64,000 nt of DNA. Source: Cytophaga hutchinsonii ATCC 33406. GTDB taxonomy: Bacteria; Bacteroidota; Bacteroidia; Cytophagales; Cytophagaceae. Shown here piece after piece: positions 37,110 through 45,743 of this stretch (its first letter is position 1; every line of letters begins with the position of its first letter). The notes under the pieces were generated by a model. The model made no database searches, was not told where the DNA came from, and was given only the letters and a program-made list of their open reading frames with translations. Both the position numbers and the translations under genes were made by a program. The stretch is taken from NCBI RefSeq assembly GCF_000014145.1, contig NC_008255.1:373501-437500 (forward strand), in the 5' to 3' direction.

Positions 37110-37157
37110 TAGTGTATAATTTTATACCTTTTCATTATTATTTTAAATATTTTAATT

Positions 37158-39857
37158 ATGTTAAAAATGAGATTTTATTTTAACATAGAGCTGCTTATGG
37201 TGGTTTTATGTTTAATGAGCGGGCCGGCACTAATGGCCAAGGATTTGGATTTTACAACCTCGCAACCCTGTAATAGTACAGAACAAGAGTATGAAATCAA
37301 TTATGATAATGCGGGTAATCTGGAATGGATTATTGAAGGCGGGGAAATTATAAAATTTGCAAATGATAACACCCCCCAGGGATTGAGTCAAAGTTATATG
37401 GGCACACAATATTACCCAAGTCCATATAGTAGTAATAATATTTATTGGTTAAATACATTAAACTATACACGGTATAAATTTTCTGGATTGAGTAATGTAG
37501 AGGCTACATTTTTAAATCCCTATACCAATCAGCAAATGAATGCACAAAATTTGTCAAATAACGGCACCCCAGATTTTAACAATCCACTTAAAAAAATTAC
37601 TGTAAGATGGTATCCTGGATACACCGGACAAAGGAAAATAACCTGCATTGGCAGAAGTCTGGGCTTTTTGGGAAATGAAGTAGGAAATACGACTAAATAC
37701 ATCAACTTCCCGGCTTCGATCCCAACTAATTTTGTACTGACTGCATCGGCAACAAATGCATTTTGCAATCAAGGTGTGACCATTTCCGGTGGGCCTGCAA
37801 ATGGTGTAAATTACAATTGGAATACAAATGGCGGAGTTATACAAAACAGCTGGAATGGAGGAATTTCCATCAGCCGTTTTACAAACGATGGTATCGTGCC
37901 TATAACATTGACGGCGAGTAACGAATGTTACAGTGTAACCAAAACCGTAACGCTGAACATCGCCCAGCCTGATTTCGGTCACGTTACTCAGAACAATGTT
38001 AATGTAGACGTACCTGGCAGTCTTGTAACACTTGATTGCGATGGTAAATTCAGCGTAAGTATGCCCGTTTATGTAAGCAATTCTGCCGTGTATACCTGGG
38101 AACTGCCCGGGACATCTTACGATGCTCAAACCAATACCTATACAAAAACAATCGTAAGCGGTGTTAACAAACAAAGCGTACAGGGCCAGTTACCGGTACA
38201 AGGTTTAACAGACTTTGTAGGTAAGGTAACAATCACAGGTGTGTGCGGAGCGCCCGTAGTAAAAACATTTATTATTCGCCCGGCATTACGGCCAACCGTA
38301 GATCCTGAAATTTATTCCTGTTCAAACAGTGTGGAAATTAAGGTAAATAATCCTACAGGAACCAGCAATATCAATACGTGGGTAAGATATTCCACACCCT
38401 TAGGTCTGCAGTCAACAATAACAAATCAAACGCCAACATCAGCCTTATTTACTTCAGCAAGTCCCGGAACGTATTACATTGCCATTGGGGTGAACGGTGC
38501 TGGCGGGTGTTATACTGAATTGCAGAGTACAGTGCGTACAGGAACTGCCGGTTATAATCCAACAGCAAATACCGCAGGCTGGCAGTCTGGTGTGTTAAGT
38601 GATAACCGCAAAGCAGTAGGCAGTAACATTGTTGCGTACGGCGGTAATATTTACTTTTCAGGCAGAGACGGTAAAATCTATTATTACAGCTTCAGCACGG
38701 CTTCTCAAAAATGGATCATCAATGAAATTCCCGGAATTACAAATGCGCTGAAGCCGGTTGGTGGCGCGTTTACAAAGATTGGTTTTGCAGCTCTGAATGG
38801 TGTTTCATATTTATTCTATACTGAAAATGCCGCAAATAAATTATGGAAAATTGATTTAGCAACAAATGTTGTTAGTGATGGTCTTTTTCCTAGTGTAAAT
38901 GCATCTGACTTTATCGCTGAAGGAAATGAGGTGTATGCAATTAAAAAAGAAACAAATGAATTAGTATCTAATTTAGGTTCAATTAATAATAATTTAGGCA
39001 TAGCTATTTTAAAAACGATTATTCCTGGGTATGGTATAACATATGTGCAAAATAATAATTTGTATTCAACTGCATTTGGACAATTAACTTCTACAGCAGA
39101 TATATATACAAGCTCAGATGTGGTTTATTATAATGGCTGGCTATATTATGCCCGCGGACAAAAAGGAAATGCCAATTTATACCGCATGCAGCTAACCAAT
39201 CCATCCGCGGCGCAGCAGATAACAACTAGTTCTAATCTATCGGGTGTATTCAATATCAATCCGGTATCAGGTGTGATTTATTATGGTATACTGAATCTGG
39301 GTGTTGCAAACAACATTACTACACAAACATCGGGTTTATACAAAGCCGGCGATGTGTATCAGGCACATTTATCCGGTACAGCCTGGGTGCTTAATAAAGC
39401 AACAACAGTAGTAAATTACGAAGGCCTGGATATGCTTATTCACAGCCCGGTATACAGCGGAAACCACCTGTATTACGTAGGTGCCGGACATAACACGGCA
39501 ACGGGAGGTACAATACGTGAACTGGAAGTATGGAACCTGTATTATGAAAATGATTGTGCACCGGTTTTACAACGTGAAGGTTTGGATACAGATGCTACAG
39601 CCGAAAGCGTAGATGTACTGATGTATCCAAATCCGTTTAATACGGAACTGGCAATTGATCTGTCTTCTTATTCTGAACAAGGCAATACAACATCTGTATC
39701 AGTTGAAATAATAGATGCAACAGGGAAAAGCATATATAAATCTACGTTGCCATCAGAATTAGCTTCTATTACAAGTGCGGACTGGTCAGCTGGTATATAT
39801 ATCGTAAAAATCACATATAACGATAAGCGTATAAGTAAAAAAGTAGTTAAATATTAA
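37158..39857 (+). CDS. Large T9SS-secreted protein with Ig/PKD-like domains and type A sorting domain
   Basis: 899 residues. A signal sequence (about 1-28, MRFYFNIELLMVVLCL..., ending LMAKD) is preceded by a two-codon extension; the ATG at 37167 is an equally possible start. The N-terminal half has PKD/Ig-like modules with paired Cys (TASATNAFCNQGVTISGG, TLTASNECYSVTKTVTL, GVCGAPVVKTFII). The middle, about 480-780, is propeller-like with repeated GWLYYARGQKGNANLYRMQ-type strings. The last 75 residues are a type A sorting domain (DVLMYPNPFNTELAIDL ... SAGIYIVKITYNDKRISKKVVK). It would be exported by T9SS and anchored on the surface, perhaps as an adhesin. No enzyme motif is visible. Confidence 0.82.
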   Translation: MLKMRFYFNIELLMVVLCLMSGPALMAKDLDFTTSQPCNSTEQEYEINYDNAGNLEWIIEGGEIIKFANDNTPQGLSQSYMGTQYYPSPYSSNNIYWLNTLNYTRYKFSGLSNVEATFLNPYTNQQMNAQNLSNNGTPDFNNPLKKITVRWYPGYTGQRKITCIGRSLGFLGNEVGNTTKYINFPASIPTNFVLTASATNAFCNQGVTISGGPANGVNYNWNTNGGVIQNSWNGGISISRFTNDGIVPITLTASNECYSVTKTVTLNIAQPDFGHVTQNNVNVDVPGSLVTLDCDGKFSVSMPVYVSNSAVYTWELPGTSYDAQTNTYTKTIVSGVNKQSVQGQLPVQGLTDFVGKVTITGVCGAPVVKTFIIRPALRPTVDPEIYSCSNSVEIKVNNPTGTSNINTWVRYSTPLGLQSTITNQTPTSALFTSASPGTYYIAIGVNGAGGCYTELQSTVRTGTAGYNPTANTAGWQSGVLSDNRKAVGSNIVAYGGNIYFSGRDGKIYYYSFSTASQKWIINEIPGITNALKPVGGAFTKIGFAALNGVSYLFYTENAANKLWKIDLATNVVSDGLFPSVNASDFIAEGNEVYAIKKETNELVSNLGSINNNLGIAILKTIIPGYGITYVQNNNLYSTAFGQLTSTADIYTSSDVVYYNGWLYYARGQKGNANLYRMQLTNPSAAQQITTSSNLSGVFNINPVSGVIYYGILNLGVANNITTQTSGLYKAGDVYQAHLSGTAWVLNKATTVVNYEGLDMLIHSPVYSGNHLYYVGAGHNTATGGTIRELEVWNLYYENDCAPVLQREGLDTDATAESVDVLMYPNPFNTELAIDLSSYSEQGNTTSVSVEIIDATGKSIYKSTLPSELASITSADWSAGIYIVKITYNDKRISKKVVKY

Positions 39858-39873
39858 GTATTAAACTAACTAT

Positions 39874-39920
39874 AAGGCAGTATGTATGCTTATCTTGTAT
39901 AAGTACACATACTGCCTTTA
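39874..39920. terminator. Terminator between the two large T9SS genes
   Basis: AAGGCAGTATGT at 39874-39885 pairs perfectly with ACATACTGCCTT at 39907-39918, with a 21-base loop, ending only about 8 bases before the next start codon. Confidence 0.75.
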
Positions 39921-39926
39921 TGCATT

Positions 39927-41996
39927 ATGAAAATTATATCAATCATTATATCATTCTTTATCGTTAGCGCTAATCTTTTCGCCCAGCACGAAACCGATGA
40001 GCGTATATTAGGCTTTAAATACAAATTGAAATTTACTAATAATACACCACTGATTGTTACAGAAAATTCAAATTTGTATGATCCATATAATCCAAACTAT
40101 AGAGGAAATTTACAAACACCATATGCAAATTCTATTTGTGATACATTAGGTAATGTGCTTTTTTATTATGACGGTGCCAATATTTATGAACCAAATGGGC
40201 AGGTAATGAGAAATGGGACATTACACCAATATAATTTCAGTTCACTGTATGCAACAAGCCTGATTGTTCCGATTGAAGAAAGTAATCGTAGATACTATTA
40301 TCTGTTTGAAACATTGCCACATGAAGAAATGTGGGATTATGTTACCAATAGGCCAATTAATGATATAACAAGTTGCTATTATCCAAATAAATGTTTTAAA
40401 TTTTGGGATTTGTGTAAACTGGAATATCATATCATTGATATGCATGGGAATGGGGGTAGGGGTAACGTAATAAGTAAGAATATTTTTCTGAAAGACTCGG
40501 TAGCCCCTTCCATCAGTGGAATTAAACATCAAAATAATATTGATACCTGGGTTTCTGTATTGGGATACCGCAGCAATAACATTTTAAACTACAGCGTGAA
40601 TTCTTGCGAAATTAAAGCACCTGTAGTAAATACCATTCCGGATTTTGAATACAAAGAAAACCCTTTGTATATTCCGTACTCTCCTTCAGCATATACGGGT
40701 TATCAGCTTGTATATGCTACGAAAGGAGATTTTGGTGCATTTCCCGGCAATAAAATTTCGGATAATCCAGACCCTTCTTTTATTCCATATTATTTGTTTG
40801 TTGCTCCCTTTGATAACCAGACAGGAAAGTTCAATTTCAGTTTGATGCAGACAATAAATGTGCGCAGCGGGGTACATGCGCATTTGTTTTCGCATGATTC
40901 AAAATATTTATATTGTAATGATAGTCATTTATTGTCGTTTGTATGGATATACCAATATGAACTTAGTACGGGCATATCTACGCCTCTATATTATAGTAAT
41001 ATCCCTTTTGATAATAGCTTATCTGGCACTGATTACGGCAAAGACAATAACATCCTTATTTATAAATATAAAGCACGGATACAAAGTGGAAGAGCTAAAT
41101 ATGTAAGCTATTTGGGTGAAATCCTCCATATTGATCAGCCTTTCTTGCCGGGCAACTTAATAGATTCATTACCAATTCCTGCAGCAGAACAACCGGATTA
41201 TAAACCTCAATACACGTACATTGCCCGCAATAACTACATCTACAATTTCTATCACCCCGATTATAAAAAGCCGGATGCTTTTCCTGTTGCACATTCCGTT
41301 TCAAATACAATCACATCACCTGCGTGTTTTAATCAAGCCGTTACATTAAAAGGAAATACAAACATTCCGGCAGACAGCATGTATTGGCTTATTAAAAAAA
41401 CATCAGATACTAACTGGCAGCGTGTTAATTCAGATACATTTGACATAACGCTTAGTCCCGGTACATACACCGCCAGTCTGGTTTCGTACAAATACTGTTT
41501 GCCGGACAGCGCTACGCAGCAATTTACCATTGAGGATTATCCAGCGGTACGTTTAGCAGACGATACGCTGTACACCTGCGAATCAAAGCCTGTTGAACTT
41601 CCTTCCACTGATACCTACAGCTATTATTGGTACAACGAAAATGGAGAAACCGTTTCCAATCAGATTTCTGCAACTGGTAAATACAACATAGTTGTACAGA
41701 ACAGTTGCGGTACAGGTAAGGATAGTTTGTATCTTAAAAACAGCCTACTTGAAATGACTAATTTAATTACGGCAAATAATGACAACCTGAATGATTGTAT
41801 GATTGCCACCTCAAACAATAAGCATGAAACCATACAGCTTAGCATTTATAATTCCTGGGGCAGCTGTGTTTTCTCTGAAAATAACTATCATAACAACTGG
41901 TGCCCCGGTAATGAATTAAGTAATGGCGTTTATTATTACGAAGCCAGGTACAACAACGCTTGCAGTAAAAAAGGCTGGATAGAAATTGTACGCTGA
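39927..41996 (+). CDS. T9SS-secreted protein with gliding-motility type B C-terminal domain
   Basis: 689 residues with signal peptide (MKIISIIISFFIVSANLFAQ). The first 430 residues are rich in Tyr, Asn and Pro with propeller-like strands (SPSAYTGYQLVYATKGDF, PYYLFVAPFDNQTGKFNFS, SHDSKYLYCNDSHLLSFVW). Next come two PKD/Ig-like modules (ITSPACFNQAVTLKGN, DTLYTCESKPVELPS). The C-terminus is a gliding-motility-associated type B sorting domain: NLITANNDNLNDCM (the variant of TPNxDGxND), LSIYNSWGSCVF, YHNNWCPGNELSNGVYYYE. Such proteins travel on the cell surface or are released. The preceding terminator suggests a separate promoter or read-through from the cargo gene upstream. Confidence 0.82.
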   Translation: MKIISIIISFFIVSANLFAQHETDERILGFKYKLKFTNNTPLIVTENSNLYDPYNPNYRGNLQTPYANSICDTLGNVLFYYDGANIYEPNGQVMRNGTLHQYNFSSLYATSLIVPIEESNRRYYYLFETLPHEEMWDYVTNRPINDITSCYYPNKCFKFWDLCKLEYHIIDMHGNGGRGNVISKNIFLKDSVAPSISGIKHQNNIDTWVSVLGYRSNNILNYSVNSCEIKAPVVNTIPDFEYKENPLYIPYSPSAYTGYQLVYATKGDFGAFPGNKISDNPDPSFIPYYLFVAPFDNQTGKFNFSLMQTINVRSGVHAHLFSHDSKYLYCNDSHLLSFVWIYQYELSTGISTPLYYSNIPFDNSLSGTDYGKDNNILIYKYKARIQSGRAKYVSYLGEILHIDQPFLPGNLIDSLPIPAAEQPDYKPQYTYIARNNYIYNFYHPDYKKPDAFPVAHSVSNTITSPACFNQAVTLKGNTNIPADSMYWLIKKTSDTNWQRVNSDTFDITLSPGTYTASLVSYKYCLPDSATQQFTIEDYPAVRLADDTLYTCESKPVELPSTDTYSYYWYNENGETVSNQISATGKYNIVVQNSCGTGKDSLYLKNSLLEMTNLITANNDNLNDCMIATSNNKHETIQLSIYNSWGSCVFSENNYHNNWCPGNELSNGVYYYEARYNNACSKKGWIEIVR

Positions 41997-42003
41997 CCGT
42001 ATC

Positions 42004-42038
42004 GTAGAGACGCAATTTATTGCGTTTTGAATGACGTC
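42004..42038. repeat. REP-like hairpin after the type B cargo gene
   Basis: GTAGAGACGCAATTTATTGC then G is a GTAG-headed hairpin (CGCAAT-TT-ATTGCG), and a later GACGTC at 42033-42038 can pair with the GAGACG part. It has the same design as the REP arms at 3441-3560 and lies 8 bases after the stop codon. Confidence 0.7.
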
Positions 42039-42207
42039 TTTAATCTTCCTTTAGGGAAACATTTTTTAATAAAGAATTACATTGAAAGGGCTGTTATTTA
42101 CGAAACAGGTAACTCTTTGGATTTAAAACTCAAAAAATATTTTTTCAGCAAAACAGGTAAACAATAACTATTTTGAATTAACTTGTCTGTATAAAATACA
42201 TACAGCT

Positions 42208-42750
42208 ATAGGAAAAACTAAAAACATATCGGAACAGGAACTTGTCGAGCGCCTGTGCGCTAAAGATGTTAAAGCGTTTGAGTATTTATATGATAACTAT
42301 TCAGGTGCAATAAATGGTATTATTCTAAAAATAGTACGTTCAGAAGATTTTGCTGAAGAGTTATTAAACGATTGTTTTTTGAAGGTTTGGGATAAAATCA
42401 ATGATTACGATGCAGCCAAGGGGAGGTTGTTTACGTGGATGTTGAATATTGCCCGTAATCTTGCGTTAGATAAGCTTCGTTCAAAAGAATATAAAGCAAA
42501 GATGAAAACCGATGATGTATCGGAGAACGTATTTATATCAGATGAACGTTATGCAAGTGCAAATAAGCCTGAATTTATCGGCATTAAAGAAATGGTTGAA
42601 AAACTTCCTGCTGAACAGAAAAAGTTAATCGACCTGATGTATTTTCAGGGATATTCCCAATCGGAAATTTCTGAAGAATTACAAATGCCGCTGGGTACAG
42701 TAAAAACGCGCGTACGTGCAGCCATGATCTCATTAAGACAATTATTCTAA
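42208..42750 (+). CDS. ECF (RpoE-type) sigma factor without a standard start codon
   Basis: Region 2 is complete in frame 42241-42480 (LVERLCAKDVKAFEYLYDNY, then FAEELLNDCFLKVWDKI and FTWMLNIARNLALDKLRS), and region 4 follows (VEKLPAEQKKLIDLMYFQGY, SEISEELQMPLGTVKTRV). The frame is open upstream to the stop at 42124, but between 42127 and 42378 it has no ATG, GTG or TTG. The first TTG (42379) would delete half of region 2. Homologues start a few residues before the SEQELV string, which here is preceded by IGKTKN with ATA at 42208, so ATA (or a base change from ATG) is my best guess. It pairs with the anti-sigma factor 6 bases on and probably controls the cytochrome operon behind it. Confidence 0.75.
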   Translation: MGKTKNISEQELVERLCAKDVKAFEYLYDNYSGAINGIILKIVRSEDFAEELLNDCFLKVWDKINDYDAAKGRLFTWMLNIARNLALDKLRSKEYKAKMKTDDVSENVFISDERYASANKPEFIGIKEMVEKLPAEQKKLIDLMYFQGYSQSEISEELQMPLGTVKTRVRAAMISLRQLF

Positions 42751-42756
42751 ATCACA

Positions 42757-43587
42757 TTGAATACACAAGAATACATATCGTCAGGAGTTTTAGAATTATA
42801 CATACTAGGTGCTTTAGACCAAAAAGAAGCAGACGAAGTAGCGTATAATGTTGCTGCATATCCGGAAATTGCAGCAGAGCTAGAACAGTTACAGCAAACG
42901 ATGGAAGGCTATGCGCAGGCACATGCTGTAAAACCATCAGAAAATTTCAAGAAAAATTTATTCGCTGAAATTGAAAAAAGAGCAGCTGCAGAAACAATGG
43001 CTGCTCCAGAAAAGCAACAACCAAAAACCATTCCGCTAAACAAGCCCGCCTCTTCGTTTAATTGGCTGGTAGCAGCTTCTGTAACGGTAGCCATATTTTC
43101 TACAGCAACTTCATTTTATTTCTGGAGTCAATGGAAAAATACCGAGGGGCAGCTTATTTCTTTGCGTGAAGAAAATCAAATATTTGCTCAAAACGCAAAT
43201 TTTATGATTGATTCAAACAAACAGGTCATTGCAGAAAAGACACATTATTTTGCTTTTGTTACCGATACTGCCACTACACGGGTTACATTGAAAGGTTTGC
43301 CAATCTCACCTTCCTCAACAGCGCTTGTATTCTGGAACAAGCAAACAAAAGAAGTATTCATTGATGTTAAGAGTCTTCCGGTACCACCGGCGGGCATGCA
43401 ATACCAATTATGGGCATTGGATAAGGGCATACCTATTGATGCGGGTGTATTTAACCTGGCAGATGCAGGAAGTTTGCAGAAATTAAAAACCATCCAAAGC
43501 GCACAGGCTTTTGCTGTAACCCTGGAAAAAGCAGGCGGCAGCCCAACACCAACACTCGAAATGATCCATATTTTAGGCACAATATAA
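42757..43587 (+). CDS. Anti-sigma factor, RskA/anti-sigma-K-like
   Basis: 276 residues from the TTG at 42757; the matching family start (xxEYISSGVLELYILGALDQ) is right there, so TTG is well supported. The N-terminal 60 residues are the cytoplasmic sigma-binding domain (EADEVAYNVAAYPEIAAELE), one TM helix at about 98-120 (FNWLVAASVTVAIFSTATSF), a short coiled coil (QWKNTEGQLISLREEN), and the periplasmic RskA domain (150-276, LKGLPISPSSTALVFWNK ... PPAGMQYQLWALDKGIPID). It should hold the ECF sigma factor at the membrane until a periplasmic signal frees it. Strong terminator below. Confidence 0.88.
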   Translation: MNTQEYISSGVLELYILGALDQKEADEVAYNVAAYPEIAAELEQLQQTMEGYAQAHAVKPSENFKKNLFAEIEKRAAAETMAAPEKQQPKTIPLNKPASSFNWLVAASVTVAIFSTATSFYFWSQWKNTEGQLISLREENQIFAQNANFMIDSNKQVIAEKTHYFAFVTDTATTRVTLKGLPISPSSTALVFWNKQTKEVFIDVKSLPVPPAGMQYQLWALDKGIPIDAGVFNLADAGSLQKLKTIQSAQAFAVTLEKAGGSPTPTLEMIHILGTI

Positions 43588-43622
43588 AGGGTGGTATAGA
43601 CCACAACGTAAATATTTTCCAT

Positions 43623-43676
43623 AAAACAATACAGGTATATATCTCCCGGGGATATATGCCTGTATTGTTTTATAGG
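43623..43676. terminator. Strong terminator after the anti-sigma gene
   Basis: AAAACAATACAGGTATATAT then C pairs with GATATATGCCTGTATTGTTT (near-perfect 20-base stem) around TCCCGG, with T-tails. Confidence 0.92.
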
Positions 43677-43757
43677 CATAGCTGAAATGTTATTGATTTA
43701 AACATACAGGCAATTTTATTTTTCGAAGTAAGTTGTTTACTTTTAAACAAAAAGAAC

Positions 43758-44153
43758 ATGCGCACGTCTATGCACGTTTATTCGGTTATTATTTTGTGTG
43801 CTGCCGGTGCGCTTTTTAACAATTGCGCGTATCATTCCGGGGAAGAGCCCGTACCTTCAAACCGGGATGTACGCTACAGCGTAGATGTAAAACCCATATT
43901 AATTAAGCACTGTTATTCCTGCCACACAGACACATCTACTCATCCCGATAGGTCGGGTTATGCATTCTTCAATGATTTTAATGAATTGAAAAAAGAATTA
44001 AAACCCAGTACGGCAAATACAGCTTACACCATACTTGTTGCCCGTTTGAAATACATTGAATCTCCGGGTATGCCGTATAAACAGACACCACTTTCAGATT
44101 CTTTGATTCAGGTAATCCAGGATTGGATATTAATTGGAGCACCGGAAAATTAA
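43758..44153 (+). CDS. Small c-type cytochrome, probably a lipoprotein
   Basis: 131 residues with an N-terminal signal (MRTSMHVYSVIILCAAGALF) followed by NNC at 21-23, a possible but non-ideal lipobox. One haem site CYSCH (C52, C55, H56) is in the string DVKPILIKHCYSCHTDT, the pattern of Planctomycete-type or diheme-related cytochrome domains. A later Met in IESPGMPYKQTPLSD is a candidate sixth ligand. It is first in a tight operon with YceI and a DUF5777 barrel (gap of 9 bases to YceI, then a 14-base overlap), a grouping that I have seen in other Bacteroidota. It probably carries electrons in the periplasm. The electron donor is unknown. Confidence 0.85.
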   Translation: MRTSMHVYSVIILCAAGALFNNCAYHSGEEPVPSNRDVRYSVDVKPILIKHCYSCHTDTSTHPDRSGYAFFNDFNELKKELKPSTANTAYTILVARLKYIESPGMPYKQTPLSDSLIQVIQDWILIGAPEN

Positions 44154-44162
44154 AATGTAGTC

Positions 44163-44720
44163 ATGAAAAAAATACAGATCAGTATACTGCTTGTTTTCCT
44201 TCTTGTTTACACCACACAGGTAAAAGCACAGGTGTTTACAACACAAAAAGGCGTCATTTCTTTTTATTCGACGGCCAGAATGGAAGATATTGAAGCTACA
44301 TCTAAAAGTACTGGAGTTGTAGTTAATACAAGCACAAAAGAAATTTATTTCAAAGTATTGATCTCCACGTTTGTATTTAAGAATGGCCTTATGCAGGAAC
44401 ATTTTAATGAAACGTATATGGAAAGTGAAAAATATCCAACAGCACAATTTAAAGGTGTTATAACGGATTCAATCAATTATAAAGTATCCGGTGTATATCC
44501 GGTTTCTGTAAAGGGCGCGCTAACCATACATGGTGTTACCATTGATCGTACAATTGCCGGCACACTAACTGTTACGGCCACAGGTGTGAATCTCTCTTCA
44601 ACATTCATTGTGCCTGCTGCTGCGCATAAGATCGATATTCCGAATGATAAAATTTCCAATATTGCACAGGATATTAAAGTACGTGTTCAAGCTGATTGTA
44701 TTCCTTATGTTAAAAAATAA
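44163..44720 (+). CDS. YceI-family secreted lipocalin-like protein
   Basis: 185 residues with signal peptide (MKKIQISILLVFLLVYTTQV, cleaved before QVF). The mature part is an antiparallel beta-barrel with the YceI strings KGVISFYSTARMEDIEATS, STFVFKNGLMQEHFNETYME, SEKYPTAQFKGVI and SVKGALTIHGVTIDRTI. YceI proteins bind amphiphilic or polyisoprenoid molecules in the periplasm. Here it lies between a c-type cytochrome and an outer-membrane barrel gene, and could shuttle a quinone-like lipid or respond to redox stress; that is inference. Its final 14 bases overlap the start of the DUF5777 gene. Confidence 0.9.
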   Translation: MKKIQISILLVFLLVYTTQVKAQVFTTQKGVISFYSTARMEDIEATSKSTGVVVNTSTKEIYFKVLISTFVFKNGLMQEHFNETYMESEKYPTAQFKGVITDSINYKVSGVYPVSVKGALTIHGVTIDRTIAGTLTVTATGVNLSSTFIVPAAAHKIDIPNDKISNIAQDIKVRVQADCIPYVKK

Positions 44721-45612
44721 CTATTTGTTTTCTGGTTGCTTATTTCTGTTGATGCAGCTGGGTGTTTTTGCACAATCCGATCTCGATAGTTTTTTAATAG
44801 CAGATGCAAAACCTGCCAAAGTAATTGCAAGTTTCAAAGCTACACGGATTGTAAATGCGCATTCTATTGAAACGGTACGAAAAGGAATTCTCGATTTTAG
44901 AATCACACACCATTTTGGCGATGTTGCAGGTAACAGCGGAGGTGTACATACGTTGTATGGTTTTGATAATGCATCGGATATACGGTTTGGTTTTGAATAT
45001 GGAATAACGGACCGCTTAACAGCAGGTTTTGGAAGAAGCAAAGTAGCAGAGAATTTAGATTTTTTCTTAAAGTACAGATTGCTGCAGCAAACGCAGGATA
45101 ACAGCATGCCTGTTTCGGTAACACTGTTTGCTGATATGGTGCTTACACCACAAGAGAATGCAAGTGCATACGCTAAATTTGAAAACAGAATGTCGTATGT
45201 ATACGAATTGTTGATTGCACGTAAATTCAACGAACGGTTTACGCTTCAAGTGATGCCTTTATTTTTACACCGCAATTACGCAGCCAATCCCAATGACCAC
45301 AACGACGTATTTTCATTAGGTGTAGGTGGCAGACTTAAATTGACAAAACGTTTCGCAATCATTGCAGATTATTATTATACATTTTCTGATTACTTAACAA
45401 CGACAAATTCTTTTTATGCACCTATGGGTGTTGGAGTAGAAATTGAAACAGGCGGACATGTCTTTCAGATGTTTGTTACAAATAATGCAGGTATTATAGA
45501 AAACAATTATATCGCAAATACCCGTTCTTCATGGGGTAAAGGAGAATTTAAAATAGGTTTTACTATTTCAAGAGATTTTGCCTTTAATAAAAAGAAAAAG
45601 AAAACAGAATGA
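44707..45612 (+). CDS. DUF5777-type outer-membrane beta-barrel protein
   Basis: 301 residues from the ATG at 44707, which overlaps the yceI stop; a longer frame from 44608 lies wholly inside yceI. A signal peptide (LFSGCLFLLMQLGVFAQ) leads to the family strings SFKATRIVNAHSIETVRKG, LDFRITHHFGDVAG and FGFEYGITDRLTAGFGRS, and to a barrel with alternating strands to the end (FTISRDFAFNKKKKKTE). The end is unusual: a Lys-rich tail follows the last strand. The family regularly goes with YceI and cytochrome c genes. It is probably an outer-membrane channel or binding protein for the small molecule handled by YceI. Confidence 0.85.
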   Translation: MLKNNYLFSGCLFLLMQLGVFAQSDLDSFLIADAKPAKVIASFKATRIVNAHSIETVRKGILDFRITHHFGDVAGNSGGVHTLYGFDNASDIRFGFEYGITDRLTAGFGRSKVAENLDFFLKYRLLQQTQDNSMPVSVTLFADMVLTPQENASAYAKFENRMSYVYELLIARKFNERFTLQVMPLFLHRNYAANPNDHNDVFSLGVGGRLKLTKRFAIIADYYYTFSDYLTTTNSFYAPMGVGVEIETGGHVFQMFVTNNAGIIENNYIANTRSSWGKGEFKIGFTISRDFAFNKKKKKTE

Positions 45613-45743
45613 TATTTAAGACTGATGTTTTATATTTTTATCATAAGATAGATCAATCTTAAACATTTGTTAAATTCTTTTTATATTTTAAACATTTTTT
45701 TTGTGCAGGCGTTTGTTGGTAAACAGAGGTACTCACTAAGAAT

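Noticed and set aside
44608-44706. Longer start of the DUF5777 protein
   Set aside because: The extra part is inside yceI and the signal peptide begins at 44707.
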